This document shows positions 9,296 to 18,705 of a stretch of DNA of 64,000 bases, piece after piece. Made by a program: the position numbers and the translations under genes. The notes below the pieces were generated by a model. That model made no database searches and was not told the DNA's origin. It saw nothing but the letters and a program-made list of their open reading frames with translations. The first letter of the stretch is position 1. Each line of letters opens with the position of its first letter. The stretch comes from Tepidamorphus gemmatus. GTDB lineage: Bacteria; Pseudomonadota; Alphaproteobacteria; Rhizobiales; Tepidamorphaceae. Location of the stretch: the NCBI RefSeq assembly GCF_004346195.1, contig NZ_SMAK01000006.1, positions 124,001 to 188,000 on the forward strand, read 5' to 3'.

Positions 9296-10369
9296 TCACA
9301 ACGCCTCCTGCAGCAGCACGCGATAGTCGGCCGTCGTCGCGTGTCGGGGGTTGGTATGGTTGGCGACGTCCTCAGCAGCCAGTCCAGCGATGCGATCCAT
9401 GATCGCGGCGTCGAGTCCGAGCGCTGCGAGACGATTCGGCAGGCCGATCCGGGCACCCATGCGCGCCAGGGCCTCGCCGAGATCGGTTCCGGGCGGCAAT
9501 CGCATCGCTTCTGCAAGCGACTGGTAGCGGTCGCCCACCGCCGGCGCATTGAAGGCCAGCACAGGGGGCAGCAAGGCTGCATGCAGCGCGCCGTGCGCCG
9601 GCACCCTGCCGGGCGGGTCGCCGCGAGCGGCCAGCTCGGCCTCGATGGCGTGGGCGAGCGCATGTACTCCGCCGAGGCCCTTCTGACCGGCAAGGGCACC
9701 GTTCAGCGCAACCGCGAGGATCTCGCGTCGGGCCTCGATGTCGCGACCATCGTCCACCGCGCGCTGCAGCCAGGCGGCGGCACGCCGGACCCCCTCGAGG
9801 GCGATGCCGTCGGCGGGCGGGTTCCAGGCGGTCGCGAGGTAGGTTTCGATGCAGTGCACCAGCGCATCCATGCCGGCTGCCGCCGTGGCCGCCGGGCCAG
9901 CATGCAGCGTCAGGGTCGGATCACAGAGCACGACCGACGGCAGCCGGGCGGTGCGGCGTGTGCCGGCGGCGCCCGACGAGCCCGGCGTCATCGACGCGAT
10001 GCCGACACAGGCGGTGGTGGTTGGCACAGCCAGTATCGGGACGGCTTCGCCGAGGGCTTCCGCAGTCTGCCGAGCGAGACCGAGGGCGCGGGATCCGCCG
10101 AGCCCGAGCACGCCGGCGCGGCCCGAACCATCGACCCGATCCTGGGTCGCGCTGCCGCCGGAACCAAGGGTGTCCGCCGCCACTACCGAGGCCTCGCAAT
10201 GAGGTGGCAACACATACAGCACGCGGTCGAGTGCCTCACCGGCTCCCGCCTCGGCGTCATGCACGACGAGGAGGCGATCGAGCTTCAGCCGGTCGATCTC
10301 CTCGGGCAGCGCGTCCTCGAGCACCCGGTCGGCGAAGTGGATCCGCGTCAGGTAGGTGATCAGCGACAT
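9296..10369 (-). CDS. Iron-containing alcohol dehydrogenase (maleylacetate reductase-like)
   Basis: About 357 residues of the group III Fe-ADH/glycerol dehydrogenase superfamily. Visible are a nucleotide-binding glycine motif (GLGGSRALGLA), the PTTTACVG segment, and the metal ligands: Asp and His in AGMDALVHCIE, His in HALAHAIE, His in AHGALHAALLP. Such enzymes interconvert an alcohol and a carbonyl with NAD(P)H, or reduce maleylacetate. ATG at 10369 begins the first conserved segment (MSLITYLTRIHF); an in-frame ATG at 10402 is possible but adds unlike sequence. The gene sits between the binding-protein gene and the AraC gene, which suggests it acts on the imported solute or a product of it. 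Confidence 0.88.
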   Translation of the reverse strand: MSLITYLTRIHFADRVLEDALPEEIDRLKLDRLLVVHDAEAGAGEALDRVLYVLPPHCEASVVAADTLGSGGSATQDRVDGSGRAGVLGLGGSRALGLARQTAEALGEAVPILAVPTTTACVGIASMTPGSSGAAGTRRTARLPSVVLCDPTLTLHAGPAATAAAGMDALVHCIETYLATAWNPPADGIALEGVRRAAAWLQRAVDDGRDIEARREILAVALNGALAGQKGLGGVHALAHAIEAELAARGDPPGRVPAHGALHAALLPPVLAFNAPAVGDRYQSLAEAMRLPPGTDLGEALARMGARIGLPNRLAALGLDAAIMDRIAGLAAEDVANHTNPRHATTADYRVLLQEAL

Positions 10370-10433
10370 CGGCCGGCCCGCACCGCACCGCTGCGCATCC
10401 ACGCCCGTGGATGCGATGCGATCGTTCCAGACA

Positions 10434-10466
10434 CTGGCCCGGCGTGCCGGGGGGACGCCGGGCCAG
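10434..10466 (-). terminator. Strong hairpin after the binding-protein gene
   Basis: Perfect 12-bp stem (CTGGCCCGGCGT / ACGCCGGGCCAG) with a 9-base loop, 15 bases past the stop of the substrate-binding gene on the minus strand. No U-tract follows. Such hairpins after a binding-protein gene commonly protect its mRNA and lower expression of the genes downstream; that role is inferred here. Confidence 0.6.
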
Positions 10467-10480
10467 CAGTGCGCGTCGGA

Positions 10481-11743
10481 TCAGCGTCCGGCGAGCTTGT
10501 CGCAGTCCGGCGTGTCGCGCGAGGGCAGACCCATGGCGCGGAACTCTTCAGGGGTCATGCCGAGGGTCTGCGTCACACCCTCAACCTTCGCGACCATCTT
10601 GCTCGTCAGATTCCCATCCTCCCCCTCGACGATCTCGGTGATGTACACCGTGCCGGTCGCCTGGCGGTTCTCGTTGAGCGTGATGGTGCCGAGCGGAGTC
10701 TCCAGCGGCAGCGTCGCAAGAGCCTCCTTGAACTTCGCCTGACCATTGCTCAGATCACCGTCAACGGCATTGAGGGCGTTGATTGCCGCGAGCGTGGCGA
10801 CGTAGTAACCGACGCCGAACAGCGAGGGCGTCGGCAGGCGCTCGTTCTCGGGGAAGGCCTCCTGATAGGCCTTGACGTAGTTCTGCCAGGCCGGATCCGG
10901 ATTATCGACGGCGAAGGCGCCCGAGGTCGGAGTGCCGATCAGCGCCTCCTTGGCGCGCCCCTTCGAAGCCAGCACCGTCGAGTCGGCCATGATCGTGCCG
11001 CCGATCAGGTTGGTGTCGGCTCCGGCCTGCTCGTACTGGTTCAGGAAGTTAATTGCGTCCGTGCCGCCCATGCCGAGATAGATCGCATCGACATCGTCGG
11101 GAAGCTGGGCGATCACGCCGGAGAAGTCGGACGAACCGAGCGGTATCCAGAAGCGCTCGACGATATCGCCGCCGGCGCGGCAGAAGTCGACCGCAAAGCC
11201 GAGGAAATTGGTGTAGCCGAACGAATAGTCGGCCGCGATCGAGGCAACGGTCTTCCAGCCCTTCTCGTTGAACACGTAGGTACCGAGGCCGGCACCCCAT
11301 TGCGCGCCGTCCAGGTTGAACCGGAAGAAGTTCGGCGCCGGGTCGACCCAGGTGGTCTCGAGCGCACCGGAAATGCCGTTGATCACGGTCTTGTCCGGAA
11401 TCGTCTTGGCATAGTCGCGCATGGCGATGCCCTCGGACCCGGACAGCGGGCCGATGATGAAGTCGACGCCGTCCTGCTCGATCAGCTTGCGCGCCTGACG
11501 GATCGTGGTGTCGGGCGTGGTGTCGGTCGGCGCGACGATCGTCTCGATCTTCTTGCCGCCGGCCATGTGGTTGACCTGCTTCAACGCAAGTTCGACATTG
11601 CGGACGCCGTCGGCACCGCCGGTCGCGAAGGCACCTTCGAGCGCGACGAGAATGCCGACCTTGATCGTGTCGTTCTGAGCCAGCGCAGCGCCCGGCAACA
11701 TCAAGGCGGCCATCGAGACGGTCGCCACCAGCAGTCGTTTCAT
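10481..11743 (-). CDS. ABC transporter substrate-binding protein, LivJ/amide-urea type
   Basis: A 420-residue periplasmic protein. Residues 1-22 are a signal peptide ending ALAQ. The mature part opens with IKVGILVALEGAFA, the typical type I periplasmic binding fold start, and contains GVDFIIGPLSGSEGIAM, a family hallmark that contacts ligand. It delivers the solute to the LivHMGF-type permease encoded about 2.3 kb downstream on the same strand. The 222-base upstream gap is the largest in the cluster and probably holds a promoter. The ligand cannot be read from the sequence; the neighbouring aldolase and dehydrogenase point to a small organic acid or polyol. Confidence 0.93.
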   Translation of the reverse strand: MKRLLVATVSMAALMLPGAALAQNDTIKVGILVALEGAFATGGADGVRNVELALKQVNHMAGGKKIETIVAPTDTTPDTTIRQARKLIEQDGVDFIIGPLSGSEGIAMRDYAKTIPDKTVINGISGALETTWVDPAPNFFRFNLDGAQWGAGLGTYVFNEKGWKTVASIAADYSFGYTNFLGFAVDFCRAGGDIVERFWIPLGSSDFSGVIAQLPDDVDAIYLGMGGTDAINFLNQYEQAGADTNLIGGTIMADSTVLASKGRAKEALIGTPTSGAFAVDNPDPAWQNYVKAYQEAFPENERLPTPSLFGVGYYVATLAAINALNAVDGDLSNGQAKFKEALATLPLETPLGTITLNENRQATGTVYITEIVEGEDGNLTSKMVAKVEGVTQTLGMTPEEFRAMGLPSRDTPDCDKLAGR

Positions 11744-11965
11744 GCCGTTTCCTCCCTAGGTGAGCCCCGCCATCGGCCCCCGGTCCGGGGTGGGCCGCGA
11801 CTAAAGTCAGCGGTCGGGACCTTGTTCAGCGAGACCACATCTTACGCTGCAAGGACATTTCGGGACGATCTCCGGGCGTTTCACGCCATACCCTCAGGTC
11901 TCTTTTTCGATCCCTGCGTCGCCCCCCGGGAACGGCTTCAGCGGCTCATCGCGCCGCGCACATGC

Positions 11966-12649
11966 TCAAAGGATGCCGTATTTCGCGAACACCTCGCGCA
12001 ACGGCCGACCCTGCGCGAGTTCGGCGCGGGTGTGGTCCTCGCCGGCAACCTTCTCGTAGGCTGCGGCAAGCACCTTGCCGATCATGTCGCGCGGGATGAA
12101 GACCACGCCGTCGGCATCGCCGAACACGAGGTCGCCCGTGCATACCGGCACGCCGGCGACCTCGACCGGAACGTCGATGGCTGCCACGACGCCCCTGCCC
12201 CTGGAATCGAGCGGGGCAATGCCGCCATGGAAGACCGGGAAGCCCATCCTGCGGATCGCCCGGACGTCGCGCACGCAGCCGTCTGTGACACATCCGGCCG
12301 CCTTGCGGGCGCGGGCGGCGGTCGTCAGCAGCTCCCCCCACGGCGCGATGCGTCCGCTCGTCCCGCATGCGAGCACCGCCACCTCGTCGGGCTTCAGATC
12401 GTCGATCAGCGCGATCTCGAGCTCGTACGGATTCTCGCCTTCAGCGACGTGATAGACGTCCCGGTAAAGACCGGTGCGGGCATAGCCGACCAGCACCGTC
12501 TCATCGTCGAGCGGACGGATGCGGGACGGCAACGCGCGGTCCCGGATGCCGTAGCCATCGAGCACATCGGAAATCACCGACACGTACAGCGTCGTACGGG
12601 CGCGATCGAGATCGTCGCGGTGGCGCCGGCGAGCCTCCTGCGTCATCAC
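11966..12649 (-). CDS. RraA-family protein / 4-hydroxy-4-methyl-2-oxoglutarate aldolase-like
   Basis: A 227-residue protein of the RraA/HMG-aldolase superfamily. The catalytic signature is present: GE at 105-106 and, after about 20 residues, D123-G-C-V-R127-D128, which binds the divalent metal and the 2-oxoacid carbonyl in the aldolases. The true RNase E regulator RraA lacks this full set, so a class II aldolase or decarboxylase that releases pyruvate is more likely than an RNase E inhibitor. It is the first gene of the minus-strand catabolic cluster. ATG 12649 is preceded by a GGGAGGACAG-type ribosome-binding site; a second ATG follows immediately. Confidence 0.88.
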   Translation of the reverse strand: MMTQEARRRHRDDLDRARTTLYVSVISDVLDGYGIRDRALPSRIRPLDDETVLVGYARTGLYRDVYHVAEGENPYELEIALIDDLKPDEVAVLACGTSGRIAPWGELLTTAARARKAAGCVTDGCVRDVRAIRRMGFPVFHGGIAPLDSRGRGVVAAIDVPVEVAGVPVCTGDLVFGDADGVVFIPRDMIGKVLAAAYEKVAGEDHTRAELAQGRPLREVFAKYGIL

Positions 12650-12810
12650 TGTCCTCCCTCGGGAGGCCCCTCGTTAAGGGACCGGTACGAGGCAGGCTAA
12701 GGCAATTCCCAGAGCATGGGAAACCGGATCTCCGTCCGCAAGGGCGACGGAACAAGGAGTCGGAGCGGATCACCGATGTCGTGACACGATGATCCGCTGG
12801 CCGTCGGAAC

Positions 12811-12829
12811 GCCGGTTCAGGGAACCGGC
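12811..12829 (-). terminator. Hairpin downstream of small membrane protein gene
   Basis: Inverted repeat GCCGGTTC / GAACCGGC, 8-bp stem with 3-base loop, 17 bases after the stop of the 74-residue membrane protein gene on the minus strand. There is no clear T-run. Confidence 0.45.
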
Positions 12830-12845
12830 GCGGGGCGGCGGCCGG

Positions 12846-13070
12846 TCAGCCCGCCACCCAAAGGGCGAGCCCGCCGTTCCACAGCTGCACCGCTCCGAGC
12901 ACGGCGAGCGCCGCGCCGAAAACGAGCGCGGTCGTGAAGCCGAGCGCGAACGCGGTGGCCACCGCGTCATGCTGCAGGAAAGCGGCGCCGGGGCGGCCGT
13001 CGCGCGGGCGTATCCGCTGCAACAGCCAGATCGAACCGACCAGCAGGGCAAGTCCGATGATGACGTTCAC
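12846..13070 (-). CDS. Small membrane protein, unknown function (74 aa)
   Basis: Begins at GTG 13070, whose last bases overlap the TGA of the upstream gene (GTGA), a pattern of translational coupling. The 74 residues contain two hydrophobic helices (about 2-18 and 38-62) separated by a short basic loop (RIRPRDGR). I do not recognise the family. Coupling to another two-helix protein suggests the two work as a pair in the inner membrane. Confidence 0.7.
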   Translation of the reverse strand: MNVIIGLALLVGSIWLLQRIRPRDGRPGAAFLQHDAVATAFALGFTTALVFGAALAVLGAVQLWNGGLALWVAG

Positions 13071-13330
13071 AGCACCACCCCCCCTTCCGAAAGGTGCCCG
13101 GCCGTCTCGTCGAAGGCCGGTTCGACCTCGAACACACCGCGAGCAAAGACCGCACTGACGGCAAGACCGCCGACCAAGGCGATTGCCATCAGCACCATTT
13201 CGGCGATGGGGGCGAGATTGAGCAGGCCGGAGATGGCCCATGCGGTTGCGGCGAAGGCCGCCAGGACCTCCGAGCCGACGAGTATGACGGCGGAGCAGCC
13301 GGTCCAGATATTGAGCCAGTTGGGTTTCAT
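13067..13330 (-). CDS. Small membrane protein, unknown function (87-90 aa)
   Basis: Two membrane helices (roughly residues 12-37 and 41-64 from the start used here), then an acidic tail (VEPAFDETAGHLSEGG). An in-frame ATG at 13339 is an alternative start; the one at 13330 is preferred because a GGGA sequence lies about 10 bases before it. The stop overlaps the GTG start of the next small membrane gene. No family recognised. It is transcribed toward the RraA-type gene but separated from it by about 200 bases and a hairpin. Confidence 0.7.
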   Translation of the reverse strand: MKPNWLNIWTGCSAVILVGSEVLAAFAATAWAISGLLNLAPIAEMVLMAIALVGGLAVSAVFARGVFEVEPAFDETAGHLSEGGVVL

Positions 13331-13456
13331 GTTCGGCATGTCCCGCGTGTCGGCGCCCAGGGACGCACGACCCGCTTCAGCATTCCTCGCTCGGGCACGG
13401 ACACGGCGGACCCTCGGTCCGGAGCGGTCGCGCCCGGTTCAGTCGTCGGGGATGCT

Positions 13457-13894
13457 TCAGACGGGGGGCGCCCGGACCGGATGATCGGGCGGGCAGACGC
13501 CATCGGGCAGTGCGGCGTCAGGGTCGAGGCCAAGGATCGTCCGCAGGCGAACGACGGCAAGGCGATCCTGCCGGCCGAAAGAACGCGCGAGGGCCGGCGG
13601 CGATCGGTCGTCGTCGGCGGAGGCCGGCTGCACCGGGGCGCCGGTCCGCACTTCCGCCTGCGGTCGGCCGGGCAGAACGGTGTCCTCGCCGGACGGTTGC
13701 AATCCCGTCTCATGCGTGACGATGGCCCGGACCGGACCGGCCATCGCGGTGCCGAAATCGAAAGCTGCGGCGAGAAGCAGCAGCGACAGCGCAGCCGCAA
13801 GCCAGCGGCGCGGGTCACCCCACGCGAACCTGGGACGGGCAATACTGCGGATCGACACCCGGATGATCCCCGGCGCGCACCCTGCTGGCGCCAT
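13457..13894 (-). CDS. Hypothetical protein with one membrane anchor (145 aa)
   Basis: An ORF of 145 codons with a basic N-terminus, a hydrophobic helix at about residues 32-47 (WLAAALSLLLLAAAF) and a low-complexity Pro/Ala/Asp-rich periplasmic-looking tail that carries two cysteines near the N- and C-terminal ends. Codon use matches the neighbours (mostly G or C in third position). It lies between the Rrf2 regulator and the small membrane pair, all on the minus strand. No recognised family; overlapping frames are also open, so it may not be real. Confidence 0.45.
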   Translation of the reverse strand: MAPAGCAPGIIRVSIRSIARPRFAWGDPRRWLAAALSLLLLAAAFDFGTAMAGPVRAIVTHETGLQPSGEDTVLPGRPQAEVRTGAPVQPASADDDRSPPALARSFGRQDRLAVVRLRTILGLDPDAALPDGVCPPDHPVRAPPV

Positions 13895-13999
13895 CGCCTA
13901 CCTGCGCTGTCCGTGAAGATAGGCGCATCGGACAGGCTCCGCAATCGGCCCGCTGACCGCGTCGACCGGCCGGCTGCGAGTCGTCCATTCGCCCGTCGT

Positions 14000-14458
14000 C
14001 TACTCGACGCCGGCGAGATCGCGCATCCGCGCGGGGCGCGCGCCTGGCTCGGCGATCGCGTCGGCGAGCGTGGCTGTGTCGAGCACCCGCCGCGTTGCGT
14101 CGGTGACCTCGGCGAAGACACGACGCACCTCGCACTCGGTCTCGCTGACACAGTCCTCGCAGCGCCGGTAGGCGATCTTGGACAGGCATGGGAGCGGCGC
14201 AATCGGCCCGTCGATGATGCGAAGCACCTGCCCGAAGGTGATCTCGGCGGGATCCTTGAGCAACTGGTAGCCGCCCGCGCGCCCGCGCCGGCTCACGACG
14301 ATGCCGTGATGCTTCAGGTCGAGCAGGATCTGTTCGAGAAACTTCTTGGGGATCGACTGGTCCTCGGCGATGTCGGAGATCAGCACCGGCTCGCCACGCG
14401 GCGCGCGCGCCAGCGCCACCAGGGCTCGCAGCGCGTACTTCGCCTTCTGTGAAATCAT
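14000..14458 (-). CDS. Rrf2-family transcriptional regulator with four-cysteine cluster
   Basis: A 152-residue protein with the Rrf2 winged helix: MISQKAKYALRAL start, then IPKKFLEQILLDLKHHGIV and the wing SRRGRAGGYQL. Cysteines at 91, 100, 103 and 109 (C-x8-C-x2-C-x5-C) could bind an iron-sulfur cluster as in IscR- and RirA-type members. CymR-type relatives regulate sulfur genes. The gene follows cysA on the same strand after 185 bases, so control of the adjacent sulfate importer is a reasonable inference but not shown. Confidence 0.9.
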   Translation of the reverse strand: MISQKAKYALRALVALARAPRGEPVLISDIAEDQSIPKKFLEQILLDLKHHGIVVSRRGRAGGYQLLKDPAEITFGQVLRIIDGPIAPLPCLSKIAYRRCEDCVSETECEVRRVFAEVTDATRRVLDTATLADAIAEPGARPARMRDLAGVE

Positions 14459-14643
14459 CGAAGGAAGAGCCTTGAAAATGCAATAGTACGGTCGCGGCCC
14501 GGTGCCGCGTCCGAGACCAGTCCCGATCGGGATGCGCCGCGATATACGTCGGCCTGCCCGGAAAGGGAAGACCGACCACGCGCAAATCCGCGTAATCGTG
14601 AACGGTTTCGCTGGCCGTCGCGGTTCGCCCCGCGGGACGGATC

Positions 14644-15792
14644 TCAGCGGATCCCGGCCGGGTAGAGGATGAACCGCGTCGGGCGGATGGCGAGCCGTCC
14701 ATGTCCGGGGATGGCGTCGTCGACCGGGATGTCGATTTCGGCGCGATGGCGGGCCAGCCCGATCTCGAGCTCGAGGCGGCGGGTGCCGCCGTGGCGGCGG
14801 CGGGCGACGACGATGGCGGGGATGGCGCCGACACCATCCGGATCGCGGGCGACCTCCGCGTGGTGTGGCCGGAAGGCAAGCGTATAGCGCCCGTCCGGCT
14901 TGCCCGGCGCGCCGATGTCGAGGGGACGGTCATCCATCAGAACGCGTCCGGATTCGACGGTGACAGGGATCATCGAGGACTCGCCGATGAAGTCGAACAC
15001 GAAGGGCGTGGCCGGGCGGTCGTAGATGTCGTCCGCCGTGCCGACCTGCTCGATGCGGCCCTGGCGCATCACCACGACGCGGTCGGCCAGTTCGAGCGCC
15101 TCCTCCTGGTCGTGGGTGACGAACACGGTGGTGTGGCCGGTGTGGTCGTGGATTTCCCTCAGCCACCGCCGGAGATCCTTGCGCACCTTCGCGTCGAGCG
15201 CGCCGAACGGCTCGTCGAGGAGCAGGATGCGCGGCTCGATGGCGAGCGCGCGGGCGAGCGCGACACGCTGGCGCTGGCCGCCCGACAGCTGCGCGGGGAA
15301 GCGTCGCTCGAGTCCGGAAAGCTGTACGAGCTCGATGAGCCTCATCACCCGCTCGCGAATCGCCGCGGCCGAAGGCCGCTGCCCGCGCGGGCGCACCCTG
15401 AGGCCGAAGGCGATATTGTCGAACACCCGCATGTGCCGGAACAGCGCGTAGTGCTGGAACACGAAGCCGACATTGCGCTCCTGCACGCGCCTGGCCGAGG
15501 CATCCTCGCCATCGAAGAAGATCGCGCCGGATGTCGGAACATCGAGACCGGCGACCAGGCGCAACAGCGTCGTCTTGCCGGAGCCGGACGGACCGAGGAG
15601 CGCGATCAGCTCGCCACCGGCGATGTCGAGCGACACCCCGTGCAGCGCCGGCGTCTCGCCGAAGTCCTTGGTCAGGTTGCGAACACCGACCTCGACCGGC
15701 GTCCCCTGGCGGCGGCCCGCAGGAATGCCGCCCGGAAACGAAGCCGCCGTCCCGGCGCGGAAGCTGAGCCCAGTCTGCATATCGGTGTCCAT
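14644..15792 (-). CDS. cysA: Sulfate/thiosulfate ABC transporter ATP-binding protein
   Basis: A 382-residue ATPase with Walker [10 protein letters not shown] at 67-75, signature LSGGQRQRV at 169-177, Walker B ILLLDEP at 189-195, and a C-terminal TOBE-like regulatory segment ([14 protein letters not shown]). CysA membership is supported by [17 protein letters not shown] and [18 protein letters not shown], and by the preceding cysW, cysT and sbp genes. It energises uptake of sulfate. The N-terminus has about 30 poorly conserved residues before the ATPase core. ATG at 15792 or 15780 may start the protein. The 83-base gap after cysW is made mostly of a 27-bp tandem repeat. Confidence 0.95.
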   Translation of the reverse strand: MDTDMQTGLSFRAGTAASFPGGIPAGRRQGTPVEVGVRNLTKDFGETPALHGVSLDIAGGELIALLGPSGSGKTTLLRLVAGLDVPTSGAIFFDGEDASARRVQERNVGFVFQHYALFRHMRVFDNIAFGLRVRPRGQRPSAAAIRERVMRLIELVQLSGLERRFPAQLSGGQRQRVALARALAIEPRILLLDEPFGALDAKVRKDLRRWLREIHDHTGHTTVFVTHDQEEALELADRVVVMRQGRIEQVGTADDIYDRPATPFVFDFIGESSMIPVTVESGRVLMDDRPLDIGAPGKPDGRYTLAFRPHHAEVARDPDGVGAIPAIVVARRRHGGTRRLELEIGLARHRAEIDIPVDDAIPGHGRLAIRPTRFILYPAGIR

Positions 15793-15824
15793 CCTGTCCC
15801 ACGCCAAGTTCGGCGTCGCGTTCC

Positions 15825-15897
15825 ATGCCGACGTCCGCCGGAGGTGCTTCAATGCCGGCGTCCGCCGGAGATGCTTCAATGCCGGCGTCCGCCGGCG
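15825..15897. repeat. 27-bp tandem repeat across the cysW stop codon
   Basis: Copies at 15825-15851 and 15852-15878 plus a partial copy at 15879-15897. Each carries the palindromic core CCGGCGTCCGCCGG or a one-base variant. The cysW TGA (15876-15878) is the end of copy two, and the unit repeats the TGA in frame. This looks like a short mobile or slipped repeat, not a CRISPR: units adjoin with no spacers. Confidence 0.85.
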
Positions 15898-16754
15898 GCG
15901 AGATGCTCGCCGAATTGCCATTCCAGCAGCGACTTGATGACCAAGGTGAAGAGCGCCAGCAGCGCCAGCAGCGAGGCAACCGCAAAGGCGGCAATCCAGT
16001 TGTATTCGTTGTAGAGGATCTCGATCTGCAGCGGCATGGTGTTGGTCTGGCCGCGGATGTGGCCGGAGACCACCGACACCGCCCCGAACTCGCCCATCGC
16101 CCGGGCATTGCACAGCAGTACCCCGTACATCAGCCCCCACTTGATGTTGGGCAGCGTCACCCGCAGGAAGGTCTGCCATCCTGTCGCACCCAGCGACAGC
16201 GCCGCCTCCTCGTCCTTCGTGCCCTGCTCCTGCATCAGCGGGACCAGTTCGCGCGCGACGAAGGGAAAGGTGACGAACACCGTCGCCAGCACGATGCCGG
16301 GCACCGCGAAGACGATCTGCAGCCCGTGCGACTGCAACCAGGTGCCCAGATAACCCTGCGTTCCGAACAGGATCACATAGGTCAACCCGGCGATCACCGG
16401 TGAAACCGAGAACGGCAGATCGATCAGCGTGATCAGGATGGCCTTGCCGCGGAACTCGAACTTGGCGATCGCCCAGGCCGCTGCGACCCCGAACACCAGG
16501 TTGGCCGGCACCGCGATGGCCGCCACCATCAGGGTGAGCCGGATGGCGGCCTGCGCCTCAGGATCGGCGAGCGCCGCAAGAAACGTGCCGACGCCGCCCC
16601 TGAACGCCTCCGAGAACACCACCGTCAGCGGAAAGGCGAGGAACAGCACCAGGAAACCGAGCGAGACCGCGATCAGCAGCGCCCTGACGCCGCGTGCCTC
16701 GCTCACCGGCGAGCCAAGCTGTGCAGAGGCGGGATGGCGCATCCGATCAGACAT
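15876..16754 (-). CDS. cysW: Sulfate ABC transporter permease CysW
   Basis: A 292-residue inner-membrane permease with six predicted helices and the ABC permease coupling motif region ([20 protein letters not shown], followed by [16 protein letters not shown]), which matches CysW. With CysT it forms the sulfate channel. Its start overlaps the cysT end by 8 bases. The C-terminus ([11 protein letters not shown]) is encoded by the first copy of a 27-bp tandem repeat, so the last residues may be recently acquired. Confidence 0.94.
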   Translation of the reverse strand: MSDRMRHPASAQLGSPVSEARGVRALLIAVSLGFLVLFLAFPLTVVFSEAFRGGVGTFLAALADPEAQAAIRLTLMVAAIAVPANLVFGVAAAWAIAKFEFRGKAILITLIDLPFSVSPVIAGLTYVILFGTQGYLGTWLQSHGLQIVFAVPGIVLATVFVTFPFVARELVPLMQEQGTKDEEAALSLGATGWQTFLRVTLPNIKWGLMYGVLLCNARAMGEFGAVSVVSGHIRGQTNTMPLQIEILYNEYNWIAAFAVASLLALLALFTLVIKSLLEWQFGEHLAAGGRRH

Positions 16755-17604
16755 CGCCGAACCTCCGCCGCGCCCAGGCCTGGATCAGGTTGATGACAAG
16801 GAACATCACGAACGAGATCAGAAGCATCAGCGTCGCGATCGCGGTCGCACCCGCATAGTCGAACTCCTCCAGCCGGATGACGATCAGCAGCGGCGCGATC
16901 TCGGTCCGGTAGGGAATGTTGCCGGCGATGAAGATAACCGAACCGTACTCCCCGACGGCGCGCGCCAGGGCCAGCACGAAGCCAGTCATCAGCGCCGGCG
17001 TCAGCGAGGGCAGCAGCACCCGGAACACCGTCTGGAAGCGGTTCGCCCCGAGGCTCGCGGAAGCCTCCTCGACCTCGCGGTCGATCTCCTCGATCACCGG
17101 CTGCACGGTCCTGACCACGAAGGGCAGGCCGATGAAGACCAGCGCGACGACGATACCCGCCGGCGTGTAGGCGACCTTGAGACCCATCGGCTCGAGGATC
17201 CCGCCGATCCAGCCGTTGCGCGACAGCAGCGCGGTCAGCGCGATGCCGGCAACGGCGGTCGGCAGCGCGAAGGGCAGGTCGACCATCGCATCGAGCACCC
17301 GGCGGCCGGGAAACCGGTAGCGCACCAGCACCCAGGCCACCACCGTCCCGAACACCAGGTTCACCGCGGCTGCCGTCAGCGAGGCGCCGAAGGACAACCT
17401 GAGGGCAGCGACCACGCGTTCGCTCGCGGCAATCGCCGCAAACTCGGCCCAGGTCAGCGTCGTCGTCCTGAGGATCAGCGCCGCGATCGGAATCAGCACG
17501 ATCAGGCCGAGATATGTCAGCGCGAAGCCGAGCGTCAGGCCGAAGCCCGGCAGGATGCCCGGTCTGCGCCACCGCCCGGGCGCCGCCGCCGCGACAGCTG
17601 CCAT
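16747..17604 (-). CDS. cysT: Sulfate ABC transporter permease CysT (CysU)
   Basis: A 285-residue permease with six helices. [19 protein letters not shown] near the start and [21 protein letters not shown] with [16 protein letters not shown] in the loop are characteristic of CysT. It pairs with CysW. It starts 16 bases after the binding-protein gene and overlaps cysW, so the four genes form an operon in the order sbp-cysT-cysW-cysA. Confidence 0.94.
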   Translation of the reverse strand: MAAVAAAAPGRWRRPGILPGFGLTLGFALTYLGLIVLIPIAALILRTTTLTWAEFAAIAASERVVAALRLSFGASLTAAAVNLVFGTVVAWVLVRYRFPGRRVLDAMVDLPFALPTAVAGIALTALLSRNGWIGGILEPMGLKVAYTPAGIVVALVFIGLPFVVRTVQPVIEEIDREVEEASASLGANRFQTVFRVLLPSLTPALMTGFVLALARAVGEYGSVIFIAGNIPYRTEIAPLLIVIRLEEFDYAGATAIATLMLLISFVMFLVINLIQAWARRRFGDV

Positions 17605-17620
17605 GGCGCCTCACCTCCGC

Positions 17621-18688
17621 TCAGCGCCGGTAGATCTGGTCGAACACGCCGCCGTCGCCGAAATGCTCCGGCTGCACCTTCGCCCAGCCGCCGAAGATCG
17701 GGTCGTCGATCCTCACCAGCTTCAGCTGGGGAAAGCGGGCAGCATCCTCGGGCGCGGCATCCTGCATCCGGTATGGCCGGTAGAAGTGCCTGGCGGCGAT
17801 CGCCTGGCCCTCGGGCGCGTAGAGATAGTTCAGATAGGCCTCGGCGACCGCGCGGGTGCCCTTGCGGTCGACGTTCGCATCGACCACGGCGACGACCGGC
17901 TCGGCCAGCATCGACATGGATGGCATGACGATCTCGAACTGGTCGGGGCCGAGTTCCTCGATCGCGAGCAACGCCTCGTTCTCCCAGGCGAGCAGCACGT
18001 CGCCGATGCCGCGCTGCACGAAGGTCGTGGTCGAGCCACGCGCCGCCGTGTCGAGAACCGGCACGTTGCGGTAGAGCCTGGCGAGGAAATCGCGCACCTT
18101 CGCCGTGTCGCCGCCAAACGCTTCGCTGGCGAAGGCCCAGGCCGCCAGATAGGCCCAGCGCGCCGCCCCCGACGTCTTCGGATTGGGCGCGACGACCTCG
18201 ACGCCCTCCTTCACCAGATCGTCCCAGTCCTTCAGGCCCTTCGGGTTGCCCCTCCTGACCAGAAACACGATTGTCGAGGTGTAGGGCGCCGCGTTGTTCG
18301 GCAGCCTTGCCCGCCAGTCTTCCGCGATCTTGCCGGAGTTTTGCACGATCGCGTCGACATCCGACTGCATCGCCAGCGTCACAACGTCGGCATCGAGCCC
18401 GTCGATCACCGCACGCGCCTGTGCGCCGGAGCCGCCATGCGACTGGCGCACCGTCACGTCGTCGCCGGTGGTCGCTTTCCAGTGGGCGGCAAAGGCCGCG
18501 TTGAAGTCCCGGTAGAGTTCCCGTGTCGGGTCGTAGCTGACGTTCAGAAGCGTCGTCTGCGCAAACGCAACGACCGAGAGAACGAGCATGATGGCCGCCG
18601 TGAAAGTCGCGGTGGCGAGCCCGTTCCGGAGGCGGCTGCCGCGCCCGGCGGCGCGGACGGTCTGCGGCGAAGGGGACGCGGCACGCAT
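17621..18688 (-). CDS. sbp: Sulfate ABC transporter substrate-binding protein
   Basis: A periplasmic sulfate-binding protein of 355 residues. ATG at 18688 is chosen because GGGAG lies just upstream; an in-frame ATG 39 bases earlier has none. The signal peptide has its hydrophobic core at about residues 22-43 and ends near VVAFAQ. The mature part begins [20 protein letters not shown] and contains [18 protein letters not shown], the oxyanion-binding segment of Sbp/Cys[22 protein letters not shown] near the end is a further family signature. Sulfate and thiosulfate specificity cannot be separated by eye. Confidence 0.94.
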   Translation of the reverse strand: MRAASPSPQTVRAAGRGSRLRNGLATATFTAAIMLVLSVVAFAQTTLLNVSYDPTRELYRDFNAAFAAHWKATTGDDVTVRQSHGGSGAQARAVIDGLDADVVTLAMQSDVDAIVQNSGKIAEDWRARLPNNAAPYTSTIVFLVRRGNPKGLKDWDDLVKEGVEVVAPNPKTSGAARWAYLAAWAFASEAFGGDTAKVRDFLARLYRNVPVLDTAARGSTTTFVQRGIGDVLLAWENEALLAIEELGPDQFEIVMPSMSMLAEPVVAVVDANVDRKGTRAVAEAYLNYLYAPEGQAIAARHFYRPYRMQDAAPEDAARFPQLKLVRIDDPIFGGWAKVQPEHFGDGGVFDQIYRR

Positions 18689-18705
18689 CGGACATCTCCC
18701 GGATG

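Noticed and set aside
11966-12649. A genuine RraA inhibitor of RNase E
   Set aside because: The aldolase metal/substrate residues are present and the genomic context is catabolic.
9272-12700. A 1142-codon plus-strand open frame across the RraA, LivJ and Fe-ADH genes
   Set aside because: Antisense shadow; no domain resemblance, and the opposite strand encodes recognised families with proper starts.
15825-15897. Tandem repeats resembling a short CRISPR
   Set aside because: Units are directly adjacent with no spacers, only 2.7 copies and no cas genes nearby.
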